Position numbers and translations under genes: made by a program. 64,000 nucleotides of DNA from Bugulina stolonifera (taxonomy: Eukaryota > Bryozoa > Gymnolaemata > Cheilostomatida > Bugulidae), in NCBI GenBank assembly GCA_935421135.1, contig OW285187.1, forward strand, positions 2,728,001 through 2,792,000, in the 5' to 3' direction. Under the pieces are notes generated by a model. It was not told where the DNA came from. It saw only the letters and a list, made by a program, of their open reading frames with translations, and did no database searches. The first letter of the stretch is position 1; every line of letters starts with the position of its first letter. Positions 14,199 to 26,800 of this stretch are shown piece after piece.

Positions 14199-17100
14199 AT
14201 GTCAGACGATAAGAAGCTATCCAACCATACACAAAATGGAGGCACTCCCTCCGAGTTAGTGCCGCTTAGCCAGATAAACGAGGGAGAGGCGGAGGAGGCT
14301 ATCACAGAAGTATCACCAGTGACTCATTCATCCGAGACTATTATAGACGCTGATATAAATGAGTTCATAGTAACACCCCCTGATGGAGGTTGGGGGTGGG
14401 TGATAGTGCTAGCCTCATTTATGAATCACTGTATATTAGATGGAATTTGCTACGCTTTTGGATCGTTTATGTTGGAATACTCAGAATACTTTCAGAGCTC
14501 CGCAGCTGCGACAAGCGCTCTAATGTCTACTCTCATTGGCTGCTACATGCTGTCAGGTAAGTGTCGTCTTCTCTCATTGGCTGCTACATGCTGTCAGGTA
14601 AGTTGGAGTAGTATTGGATATACTACATTACATATCACTTCAGGCCTCTCATAGCACACACTGAGCAATGTCAATATATGCTGTCTTCTTTCTGCTGTGA
14701 GGGTAACGTACATGTTTGTGGTACGGTAATATAAAACCATAAAGTTGTAATGCTATTTGGTAGCGATTTGTGCCAGGAGTATTATAAGTATTTAAGTATT
14801 AATATATAATGTAATGTGTGATGAAGATTAGGGAATTGAGAGGGTTTGAGATGTTATTCCGTTTTCATGAACCGAGCTGAATAGTAACAATTCCTCTCTT
14901 TATCTGGGTAATTAGTCTAAGTAGCAAACAGTCATAGCTGATCCTTTCCTTTAGCTATTGCAAATATTTCTGTTTTGTTTCCTGATGAATTATTCTGCAT
15001 CACACCATGTGGCTGTTATCAAAATACACAGCGACAGTCAACAGCCGAAAGTAAGTTGACCAATTTGATCAGCTCAATAATGAATAGCAAGGAGATCAAT
15101 ATAGTCATTTTAAAAGTTTAAAATTATCCCACTACGGGCATGTGGTAGGAATGACCAAAGTATGAGCGGTCAATATTAGCTGACCAACTATAATATTACT
15201 GCCAGTTGTTAAAGCGTTGAACTTTGTTGGAATAGTCCGGTTACTATTTTGCAAATCTTAGAATAAATGAATGTTTTTGTAATAACTATGTAATAGGTAT
15301 ACATATTAGAATTATTTCCTGATTGCTAACACACCATATCCATGACTTGCTGGGCACACTGAAAATACTAGCATTATTATCATTCTAATGGAAGGAATGC
15401 ATTGTGTCATTCTGAAACATTTTGCTGTGAAAGTGAATGGATTGTGGATGGACTACATGGAGGAGATGAATGTGCACTCAGTCTATACGCACTACCCCTC
15501 GTAGCGCGTACTCAGTCTATACGCACTACCCCTCGTAGCACGTACTCAGTCTATACACACTACCCCTCGTAGCACGTACTCAGTCTATACACACTACCTA
15601 TCGTAGCACATACACAACATTTTAGAAAATAGTCCTTTATACAAGCAGTAGCAGAGAGTAATAAAAGTTAAATGTACCTGAAGTAATGTGAATGTGCATT
15701 TGAATGATTAGATGCCAACACACATAATATATACACGTATATACATGTACAATGTACGTATAGCATGATGCATAACGTAACTTACATGGTTAACTCATTC
15801 TATTCTATTTTCCCAGAGCCTGTTGCTGGCTTGTTTGGCTGTTTAAATCTGTTGACTACTAGCAGTTTGGAAGTAAAAGTTTTGATACAATTTTTCTAAA
15901 TTCAAATGATACAAAATCTACCTCCAAATGTTTTTTTACTTACTCAAGAACACCGCATTGTAGAATTTATATTGTGACCATTCATAATCTGCAATCCTGC
16001 ATGCTGACTAAAAATTGTTTCAGAGAATCTTTTTGCACTTTACTAATTTTACTAACTTATTAATTTTGCACTTTACTAATACGTGTACAGAGTTGGGCAA
16101 AAGTTTGGTTAGAATGAAAACATAGATGTCATGTTATATTGTTTCTACACAGACTAGATTCAATTTTTTGGGAGCGGAAACATTTTTTTACTTGAATTAC
16201 CTGCATTTGACTGGAGATTTATATTTTCTTGGAATTCCCTACATAGCCAGATTACTAAAATTTCTTATAGTTCTCTTCTTTTTGTAAAAATGTAAGTTAC
16301 CAATAATGCAAACCTATGTGAAATTTATTCATTGAAAATATGGACAATTTCATCTACATGTAGATAGATCTACATGTACATGTACAATATCAGCTACAGT
16401 CTAGTCCTCTACAGAGACCTGTAGATGAGCTAGAGTTTGTTACAATCATTGTACAGATATGCACAATGCAAATTCCATTTTGCAGTACCTTATGACCGCC
16501 CTGTATTATTTTGTAGCACCGGTAGCTAGTGCAGTACCTTATGACCGTCCTGTATTATTTTGTAGCACCGGTAGCTAGTGCGCTGATTAATAAGTTTGGA
16601 TGCCGTCCAGTGGGTGTCATCGGCTCATTAATAGCTGCCGTCTCATTTGTTGTCTGCACCTTGGCCAACTCCATTGAAACTATGATAGTCTTGTTCGGTG
16701 TATGTGGAGGTAAGTGACTACATAGCCTGGTGCAATGATGCATCATGTAACTATTGTATCTACTAACATGTGTAGCATGGTCACAGATAAACGTGGTCGT
16801 AGATAAACGTGGTTGCAGGCAAACATGGTTGCCCGCAGGTAGCATGGCCCGCAGGTAGCATGGCTATGAGTACATGTAAGTGTATGTGAGTTATTCAGCA
16901 CTCAGTTCAGTTTGCTACCAGCACAGCAGGATCCTATTGTTAGCTGGACATCTGCTGACCATGTGAACTGGCTAACCACTGTACATCTGGTGTCTAGCTG
17001 GCTAGTCACCTATAATTAGTAACCTAGAGGTCATTAATTAAACAGGGCTGACACTGTCAAATTTATTGGGAAAGTTCAGGTTATCATCTGCCTTCATTCT

Positions 17101-20100
17101 CCACACACTACTACCCTACTATTACTAATTTTTACAAAGATACACTGAGAAAATTTGGTCAATAAAGCTGTGTCTCATGAGTGGTCACTTTTTCAAACAG
17201 TTTTTAGAATTCTCTGTGCGATTACTAATATCAGCAGATTTCTATTGTTAAACTAATTAAACTAAACGTGTAGTTTTTGTTCAGATGGGACCACTTAGAC
17301 TTAGCCGGTCCTTTTCAATGTTTTGCTCTTCTTTAGACCTGATGAATTGCAAGATAACAATATACATGTAGGACAACAGCAAATTCAACAAATGAATGGG
17401 CTCGCTATTATTTTGTTAGATACAAACCAGATGGAAAACTAATGAATATATTTAGATAAATAAGCCTATAACATGACTGTGCTGTCACTAATGTAAATAT
17501 GTCCCAATTGTTTGAGATGTCCAGATGGTCATCTGACTCATTTGGTGGATTGACTTGATTTATTCACTTCACATTAGCATGACCCATGTGTACACTCTTC
17601 ACATCACAATGTACAATGTACATTATGCATCATCCAGGTATTCTAATGAATGCAGCATGGCCTGTATGTGCACAGCACAGTACTTATTAGTCCTGCATTC
17701 CACACTACACAATTTCCTTGAAGTACCACACAAGTTGTCATAATCACAAAACTTCATTGTACTGGTCTACTTCTTAATTTGCTAATACTAAGTGTAAACA
17801 GTGTGTTGATATTCTACAGTGTAGGTGTGTATATAATATGTTCAACAGCCATTCCAGTTATGAATATTATGATAACAGGAACAGAAGTATAACAATAAAT
17901 AATGCACATGTATGTATACATGTATATGTATGTACAGTATATGTATAATATGTATGTATGTATATGTACATATACATACATACATGTGTATGTACATGTA
18001 TATGTACATAATATACGTATACATATTATACATACATGTGGTTGTACATATACATATGCATGTATGTATATGTACATTATACATATACATGTACATACAT
18101 GTACTTGTACACTTCCAAAGAGAAATATAGTTTTTGTTCAGTTTTTCTATGTGCCTTTAGGCATTGGTTTTGGTCTGATGTACATGCCAGCAGTGATCAG
18201 CGTCTCTTTATACTTTGAGAAGAAGCGCCCTCTAGCGGTTGGAATGGGCATGTGTGGTACAGGTGTAGGCACCTTTATATTTGGGCCCACCGGCAAGTTT
18301 CTTTTGGACCACATGGACTGGAAAGGAGCACATTTCATTATTGGTAAGTACATTAGCTCTTCAAGTAAAAGTCTTTTATTCCAGGCCTAATAGACTATGA
18401 CTACTATGCTTGCATGTTTCATAAAGAGAGGACGACTCTAGGAAAGGTTTAGTCTCTAACTACGCCATCATATACATTGTAAATATATGTGCAAATCAGT
18501 CAATGGCATCTGCTGATCACAGTGACCATTTTAAGCTGAGTAGTAAACAGCCTGTTCAAAGTTACTAAAAGCACCACACACTTGTATATTGACCATGCAA
18601 AAGTAATACTTTAATGGGGCTTTATGCTGCTTAAAAATTAGTTAGTATTTTAAATTATAGAAACTATTGTAGCTTTAGAATTGTAGCTGTTTCAAAAACG
18701 AAACCAAGCTGTTTTAAGAGAAAAAACAAAAATTTGGCATTGGAATAATTTTTAAAGCAAGGGAGTTAGTCTGCATGCTGCGATATTATTGCTGTGGTTC
18801 TTACCTTGTACATGTAGCTTTGGGCACATATTGTAGATATTGATATATTATACATGTAGATATACAGCGTATATATAATATATATATATAGATATAGTAT
18901 ATATTATAAGATATTGGCCATAATGAGGAGTTGTTCTCTCTCAGTTTCTAAATTTTAGAAATAGCAGGACAGCTTCTCACTATGATCAGTAGCTTATGAG
19001 TGTTTATTCTTGTTATTATATCCAGCTGATTATAAGTGGAAGTTATTCTCTTTCAACTTGGTAATCAATAGAGAAAACAACTTTAAATTACGAATAGTAG
19101 ATTACATTGTACATACATGTGCACCCATATAACCATGCTTGTAACAAACAAAGACACCATGAGAGAGGTAGCAAATAGAGGTACTTATTGACTGACCTTA
19201 ATCATCTGTGCTGACCGCTTCTTTATATAAATGTAGCTGGAATAATTCTGCATGGTGCGTTCTTTGCTGCCCTGATTCGACCTCTTCAGACAGAACATGA
19301 CAGGAAGTTAAATTTAGAGAAAAGGTTAGCAAAGAAGAAGCAACTAGCACAAGAGCCTGAGACCAAAACTAATGGACATCATAATGTAGTAGTAGAGAGA
19401 CCAGAGAAAAAAGCTGGTAAGAGATTTGAATAAACGATGCTAACCTGTTCGCTCAGCAGCTACAGCCTTGTTCAGATCATCACTGTTGTATTCTCTATCG
19501 CACTGCAAGCCATTTAGTTGAATGATTTCTCGCTATCATGAAATTATTTCAGTAGAATAATATATCTTCCTTTAGCAATGAGCAGTCACCCGAACATGAG
19601 AACTGCAGCTTATGGCAGCAGATTGAATGTAGGCAGCATTAATGTATACCACAGCACAAACAGACTCGGCAGTCAGAGAGTTGCCACCAAGCTAAGTGCT
19701 GATGAAGCTCAAGACCTAAAGAGACCAATGTATAAAAAGGTTGGCTACTCATGAATATGGGCTATCAACCACAGGCCAAGAACCACATATATGTATTGAT
19801 ACATTGTGTAGTATGTACGCGTTATACCAGTTTGGAGTTGTCTTCTTTCTGCTACACTACCAAAATAATTATTACCTGAAGTGACATTTACCTGTTGTCA
19901 AATGGCATGTCTGCTGCTGTACCTACACAGTATCAATCATTTGACAATGATTCTAGTTCTACACTGCAACTGAGAATTGAAATATTTAGCAAGAGTAATT
20001 TATTACTTTATGCTACTTATACTAGAGTTGTCTTCCCATCTTAGATAGGCCTATATCTGCATTGCACCTACAGAGTAACTTTCCAACTCTATTATAATTA

Positions 20101-22100
20101 TACCTAACATGCACATGGCTCTTGCTTGTTTTGCAGGACATATTCTTTAGTGGTAGCATATACAACCTGCCTGAGTTTCAAGAAAGTTCTACAGTACAGA
20201 ATTATGTTGCTAGTATAACATCCATTCCGGCAATGCACACCAAAGAAGAGGTTTACACTCCTAAAACATTTAGTTGTAGTTGTCTCCCACGTCAAATAGG
20301 CGATACACTTGCAGGTAAGTAATTTCTACACAACTATGCATAGTAGTTAACTTTTCCAACATGCCCCTTGTAAAGTAAATGTAAGTATAACAACATTATT
20401 GGCTTTCTGCCAGATAAATTACATAAGGGTGTCTATTGACTTGGGAATTACACTACTATCCACAACTCTGACATGCATGTACAGCAATATAGGCATAGTA
20501 AATATTCTGATTTCTACATTTAATCAGAAGAATTATACTGGAGGATTTCAATTGGTTCAGTTTGGTTGTTTTACAGAGATGCTGGATTTCAGCCTGCTGA
20601 AAATTGCGTCATTCAACTTAGTCGCTTTCCTGTCATGGGTTATAATGGTGGCTTATTTAATACCGTTTGCATTTACAAGTGTGAGAGCCACGAACCAAGG
20701 CATAGATAGTGGCAAAGCATCATTTCTTATATCAATACTGGGTAAGTATATCTATAGATATATTTGTGACAATTTTATAGTAAGTGATTACTTGTAAATC
20801 TACATTACAGTAATTCTGACCCTGCTGACCAAAAATGTATAGAATCACTTGAATACAGCAGGTATGTGGGATTTATCCCCTCATGGACTGTGGGTACAAG
20901 TACCTTACAATCTTACATTAAATGTACATGTATTAGTATTCTCTTAGATATTTTCTACTAGGCCTATCATGTCTAACTTCAATGAAAGTTCTTGTCACTG
21001 CTGAGTGACTACTGTTTCATTAGTTCTGGCTCAGAGATGAATAGATTATGAATACATTTTAGGCGTGAGCACGATGTTAGGAAGACTGATCTCCTGCATT
21101 ATAGCCCTAATTCCTAATCTCAGAGCTCTGCTACTTCACAACGTATTCCTATTCATAGCCGGAATATCATGTGGTGTCATGCCGTTCTGCACGACATATG
21201 TTGCTATGGCAACGTCTGCATTTGGCTACGGATTCTTTATAGGTAAATAAAGTCTATATTATGGTAGCACTCTTAAAGCCCTAACTCCATTTAAAACGAC
21301 TTCCAATGCTGTACTTTATACACTAGAAGCAGTATAACTTGTGTAAATAAAATAGAATTATATTTTTATACATTGTAGATATTATTAAGTTGTCCTCTCT
21401 TTCTTAGAACTGAATAAAAGAGAGGATAACTCATACTGTTGACATAAAATGAGGGACCCTTGGTTAAACAGCTATTACTGTATGGCTCGTGGAGTCTATT
21501 TTCATCAGATGAAAATACAACTACTAGTAATGTACTAGGAATAGACTTTTCACGTTTTACATGATAAAAATAGCTATTATCTGCAAACTCAATAGACATG
21601 CAAATATGTTTTAGGTGGCCATGTTGCTCTGTCTCCACTTGTATTGGTTGAGCTGATTGGTTTAGATAAGCTGACAACAGCCTATGGGATAATAACTCTT
21701 GTTAGAGGGGTATCAACCATAATGGGGCCACCTATAGCAGGTATGATAGTAAGCTATTCTGAAGGTTATTGGATAATTTTCAGCCTATCACTGACCAGAC
21801 TATAAAATGCATGAATCAACATATTGTGTGACATGCTGTATATACATGTACAGGTATTTTAAAAAAGCTCAAACACTGAAGATAACTTTTTATTGGCTTT
21901 TCACTCAGTGAACATAATTATTATATCACCCTGTAGCACAGTTATTGTATGCCATTACAGGTCAAATCTATGACACCTTCAAATCCTATGACGTAGCGTT
22001 CTTTGTTGCCGGAGGACTGATTGTGTTCTCGGCATTATCTTTTCTTCTCCTGGAACTCAATTGGTTCAAGAATAAAGGTTCCTGTGGTAAAGACAAATAA
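14199..22100 (+). CDS. Gene B: MCT/SLC16-like transporter, complete
   Basis: Putative 12-TM carrier of about 605 residues. Exons: 14199-14556, 16566-16709, 18161-18343, 19237-19416, 19576-19739, 20137-20314, 20577-20741, 21063-21242, 21615-21740, 21961-22100. All junctions are GT/AG and the phases agree. The start has a good context (ACCATGT), with a likely 5'-UTR acceptor at 14150. Residues 1-60 are acidic and cytoplasmic; PDGGWGW is at 61-67 just before TM1; YFEKKRPLAVG marks TM5; the loop carries KRPMYKK/DIFFSGSI split by an intron. An extra intron before EMLDFSLLK, absent in C-G, divides the TM7 exon. In the segment matching MCT1 D302/R306 it has Ser (STMLGR) with the Arg kept. AATAAA lies 22 nt after the stop. 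Gene C faces it tail to tail. Tandem duplications cover the exon 1 donor and the exon 2 acceptor. Confidence 0.92.
14531..14603 (+). repeat. 41-bp duplication over exon 1 donor of gene B
   Basis: TCTCATTGGCTGCTACATGC and the following TGTCAGGTAAGT occur at 14531 and again at 14572. The last 26 exon bases plus the donor GTAAGT are therefore present twice in a row. The first donor (14557) is used in my model; the second would add 41 bp and shift frame. Confidence 0.88.
15478..15610 (+). repeat. 34-bp minisatellite, gene B intron 1
   Basis: Four copies of a unit containing CTATACGCACTACCCCTCG and TAGCACGTACTCAGT. Confidence 0.85.
16482..16579 (+). repeat. 49-bp duplication over exon 2 acceptor of gene B
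   Basis: Two copies (16482-16530 and 16531-16579) with a single difference. Each holds the pyrimidine tract, TTTTGTAG and the first exon bases CACCGGTAGCTAGTG. The downstream acceptor (16565) keeps frame; the upstream one adds 49 bp and does not. Confidence 0.9.
17890..18112. repeat. ACATGTA/TATGTACA palindromic run, gene B intron 2
   Basis: AT-rich near-palindromic repeats of TACATGTATGTATA type ending 48 bp before the exon at 18161. Open frames on both strands here are repeat artefacts. Confidence 0.8.
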
Positions 22101-22121
22101 ACTGCCAAAAGCTTAAGCTGG

Positions 22122-22127
22122 AATAAA
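22122..22127 (+). promoter_or_regulatory. Poly(A) signal of gene B
   Basis: AATAAA 22 nt after the stop codon of gene B. Confidence 0.5.
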
Positions 22128-22944
22128 ACTTGCAGTGCAAATTATTATCATAGTAGATGTACTATATGTCCATATATCACACCGTGTCATCCTTGGCTAC
22201 CAAGGCTGAGAGAATGTAGGAGGACAGGCTATGGCATACTCTAAAATGGTAACATAAGGCAAAAGGCAGTAGGGTAAAATATTAGTCTGTTTCAATTTTG
22301 TAAATTTATTATAGTTTATATATGTATATTAGTCTAGCTGACTACATGGTAGTAATAGAGTTTGTATAATGTATTCTATAGATTTTCAATCATAGATGCA
22401 ATATACATGTACATTGTAGTAACACTCGTATAATTGATGTCATATAAATATAGTCTATATTGTACCATACATGTAGATATGCTCTAATATATCGTATACA
22501 GGCACATGTATGTGCTATTATATATCATGTACATTCACATGTATGTGCTACATGTATAGTATATCATATATATTATGCTATAATATATGGTAGATATGCT
22601 ATAATACATGTAATCTATGATATATTCCACCAGTATTAAATGTTGCGAGGTACTTAGGGTAATTCATGATTTTTAACACAGCAGTGTAACGAAATTTATT
22701 CTATGTAGTATGGTTAGTTTTCTCCAATCCTGAAATAATATTACAGCATGTAGGCATCCAGCTAAATTTCTTGCAGTCAGTGTTAGAAATGGTGGTTTAT
22801 GGAATGCTACTGTACATCTATACTCACCCTGTTATACACAATATAATATACAATATTAATTGATAGTATTCTAGTGCAGCTTCCACAACCTGACAATTCT
22901 ACTTATTATCCCAGCTGGCAGCTACAGTATACATACAGCTAACA

Positions 22945-23381
22945 ATAGTATTATTGCTACTGCTATTGCCATTGCTATTGCTATTGCCATTGCTATTGCT
23001 ATTGCTATTGCTATTGGTATTACTATTGCTATTGCTATTGCTATTGGTATCACTATTGGTATTCGCATTGGTATCACTATTGGTATCACTATTGCTATTG
23101 CTATTGCTATTGGTATCACTATTGGTATTGCTATTGGTATTGCTATTGCTATTGCTATTGGTATCACTATTGGTATTGCTATTGGTATCACTATTGGTAT
23201 CACTATTGGTATTGCTATTGCTATTGCTATTGGTTTCATTATTGGTACCACTATTGGTATTGGTATTGGTATTGCTATTGCTATTGCTATTGGTATCACT
23301 ATTGGTATCACTATTGGTATTGCTATTGGTATTGGTATTGGTATTGGTATTGGTATTGGTATTGGTATTGGTATTGGTATC
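22945..23381. repeat. 6-bp/12-bp satellite between genes B and C
   Basis: About 435 bp of GCTATT, GGTATT and GGTATCACTATT units in the tail-to-tail gap. Long open frames of Leu/Val or Ile/Pro repeats on both strands come from the repeat. Confidence 0.95.
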
Positions 23382-23745
23382 TTTACATATTCACTTGTCA
23401 GTGTGCCAAAAGTATGTTTTTCTTATTGTGCATTACTCGTTAGATTTTCAACTACTGTATTTGTATGTAAACTACACACTAAGCAAATGTGCACTGCATG
23501 TGTAACCGTAACTTATTATACATGCACGTGCATGTGTATCTATTGAATTATTGTACTAATTTAAATATGCAATGTCCATTAGTACATGTACATGTTTCTA
23601 TTATTATAATATGAAGTCAAGTTTTTTCCCACAAAGTATTGTATTATTTTTATAAGTCAATGATCATGGATCTAATTGTAAGCATTATTAAAAATTCACA
23701 AATAGGCTTACTAAAAATATAATTGTGTATTAGTTTGTGTGATAT

Positions 23746-23751
23746 TTTATT
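23746..23751 (-). promoter_or_regulatory. Possible poly(A) signal of gene C
   Basis: AATAAA on the minus strand about 60 nt after the stop codon of gene C; AT-rich surroundings make this weak. Confidence 0.35.
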
Positions 23752-23810
23752 AAGATTCACCCACAATAAAATAACCTATCCTAAGCATATAATAAATACT
23801 AAAGCTATGT

Positions 23811-26800
23811 CTAGCTCAAGTTTTTGTTTGATTGAAAAACACTCAAGTGGAGTAGCCATGAGAGAGAGCATCCGAGCAGCATGCAAGCACCACCCATGTA
23901 GAACGTTGCGTCGTAGTCCTCTGTCACATCATACAATTGACCTAGAAACATGAAAATGAAATTATACAATAGTTCTAAGCTTACAGACATGTTAACGTGT
24001 TTTGGTCATAATTTTCTATATGTGGTATTTTCTACAAGTAGTGCGTTTCTGAGCAGCCAGAGACAGAATGATGTGGAACCAAGTTCCTTGCTGTTCAGAA
24101 ATAAGTTTCTTGCAAGAAAAATATTACATTCATGTACATGGCTTGTGTATTTATCCTAATTTATCATTACCCAATGAGCGCAGTAGAACTACATACATGT
24201 ATTACAGTTAGAGATATGACTGCCATAGTTGTATTACAGTTAAAGAGCAGTAATGAGATATGACTGCCATAGTTGTATTACAGTCAAAGAGCAGTAAAGA
24301 GATATGACTGCCATAGTTGTATTACAGTTAAAGAGCAGTAAAGAGATATGACTGCCATAGTTGTATTACAGTTAAAGAGCAGTAAAGAGATATGACTGCC
24401 ATAGTTGTATTACAGTTAAAGAGCAGTAAAGAGATATAACTGCCATAGTTGTATTACAGTTAGAGAGCAGTAAAGAGATATAACTGCCATGGTTGTAGCT
24501 CAAACTCTGACCTCCGATTGGTGAGCCAATAGCTGAGGAGATACCTCTGATCATACATATTATCCCATAGGCATTGGTCAGCTTGTCCACTCCGATCAGA
24601 TCACATATGATGATGGTCATGAGCGACATGAACGATGCTGTAAAAGATTCTACAGTGTAGTTTAATGCATGTATATAATTATATAGTATAGTATATTGTA
24701 ATACAAAGCACCTAGCATAACTGTCAACTCTCTCCTCTTTGGCAGGAGAATGTTATCCCCAACCCAGTTTTTGAGAGTCCAATCAAATACTGCAATCCCC
24801 CAAATACTCAACCTCTATCATGTTGGTAGGTCTGATGTGTGTTAGTGGGAATAGAGGATAGCTATTAGAAGTAGGCTAAGTCAAGGTCACAGGAACAGAG
24901 GTTAGACTGACAAATGGTATAGGGACGGGACATGATCGAAATTACAACCTCTGTTTTGTCAGGCAAGTGATACTACATGTAGGTGTATTGTGTATAATGT
25001 ATCAGTATGCATACTTAGTTGAATATATATAACGATCATCATACCAGAGAAAAGGCCGTAAGTAGCTATAGCTAGCGCCATTAAAGGGAATGTTGTACAG
25101 AATGGAGTAAGCAGCACCGAAAGGGATGTAACTACCATACATATGTTATTAAGGAGAAGGGCAGACAACCCTGGCGTAAATACTACAAGGATTCCGAACA
25201 GCACTCGTCCTGCAGTGTTACAGATTCCTATAAAAATAATAAATAATATAAATATATACATGTATAACAATATTAACTTGAGGTTCCACAAAAAAGTTGC
25301 ACCTGCCTCTCCAAGGTGCACTCTGGTAAAGAGACATGATCACCAGAAACACCTTACTACTACAGTACATGTACAATACCTATTAACTGGTAGACCCACC
25401 CAGTATAGAGAGTAACAGAGCTGCCTGCTCTTCACTAACACCATATCTGATAGCTCTGCTGGTGGAGAAGAGCACAGGGACGTAGTAACCCAATGGAACA
25501 AAGAAGCAGGATCCACACAGCAGCAACATCACTTTGCTCTTCAACACTTTGACATCTGTCATCTCTGTTACTATATCTGCGACCGATTTTGGTAAGCAAC
25601 GTAGACATCTGTGGGGAGATTCCAATGCCTGAAAATGAAAGATGCACGGTACCAGGTAATTAAATGGACACTGTGTACATCACGAACACAAAAAATCTAA
25701 GGCATAATATTCACATCCATTATGGTGAAAACCACACAGAAAATACACATATGTGCAAATATCTATTGTACAGCCGTGTTTGTATCCTCGCTGTAAGAAT
25801 GAACACATATCAGCGAGTTGTATGTAAACCTATACGTGTTATTTTGACCCAACATGTCATAACTTTGTACAAATCATATAATACACTGACACCTAGTAGC
25901 TACTAAATCTTTCTTCTATATGTACATGTAACTTTTAGTAAGGATATAGTATTCTGATTGCAGCGATTGAAAGGTACACCCAACAATGAAGACAATATAG
26001 TAATATGCTCTTTTGGAGAGGAATGGCATCAGTGACTCTTATGGTCCGAACCCTAGCTGTCCCGCTTGGTCAGCCAATGCTAACTATTTGTGCAAAACTG
26101 TTGGTTTCTACATAGGTTATGCTAGAACATGATTACAATAATATACATGTACAATAGGAATTGTGTCTATTCCACATTTTATTTGTCACCTTTACGCCAG
26201 AACTGCTGTCCGACTCCAAGAGAGATTCTTCTGTCTGCATGTGTAGGCTATCTATAGATCCACTGTAGAATACATCTTTATTGTACATTGGCCTTCTAAG
26301 ATGCTGTATCCTATCACTAGGCATACTTCCATGTGAACCAACATAGACGCTGGCATGTAGTCTAGGGCCATAGTTAGCTTTAGTAGGTGAATGCAGCTCT
26401 TCTGCAGAACATGTAACTTTTCTAAAATCAAATTACGTATTTGGTTATTGGTAGCTAGGCTGCTGATATTTTAGAACTGTCGTTGCATCACTACTCGTAA
26501 TGATACTGTTTGCATTTGTAAATTCTAAAGAATACCCTACTAAAGCGGTACCTGTCATGTTGTAAGGGATTTTCTAAGTCACGATTTGTAGCTTGTTTGC
26601 TGGTAGATAGAATGTGGCACTTTGAAGGCAGGTAGTCTACTTGTTGTGCAATTGACTTCTCTATGGACTGAGAAGAGCTGGTGCTATTACTATGGGACTG
26701 AAGATGTCCCTGACTTGATCTCTTCAGAGGTCTAATAAGAGCTGCAAACACACAACACTGCAGCACCAAACCAGCTAAAATAGACAAGAAGCAATACAAC

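Noticed and set aside
22922..23505. 183-codon Leu/Val-rich and 129-codon Ile/Pro-rich open frames
   Set aside because: Both are translations of a 6-bp satellite; not membrane proteins.
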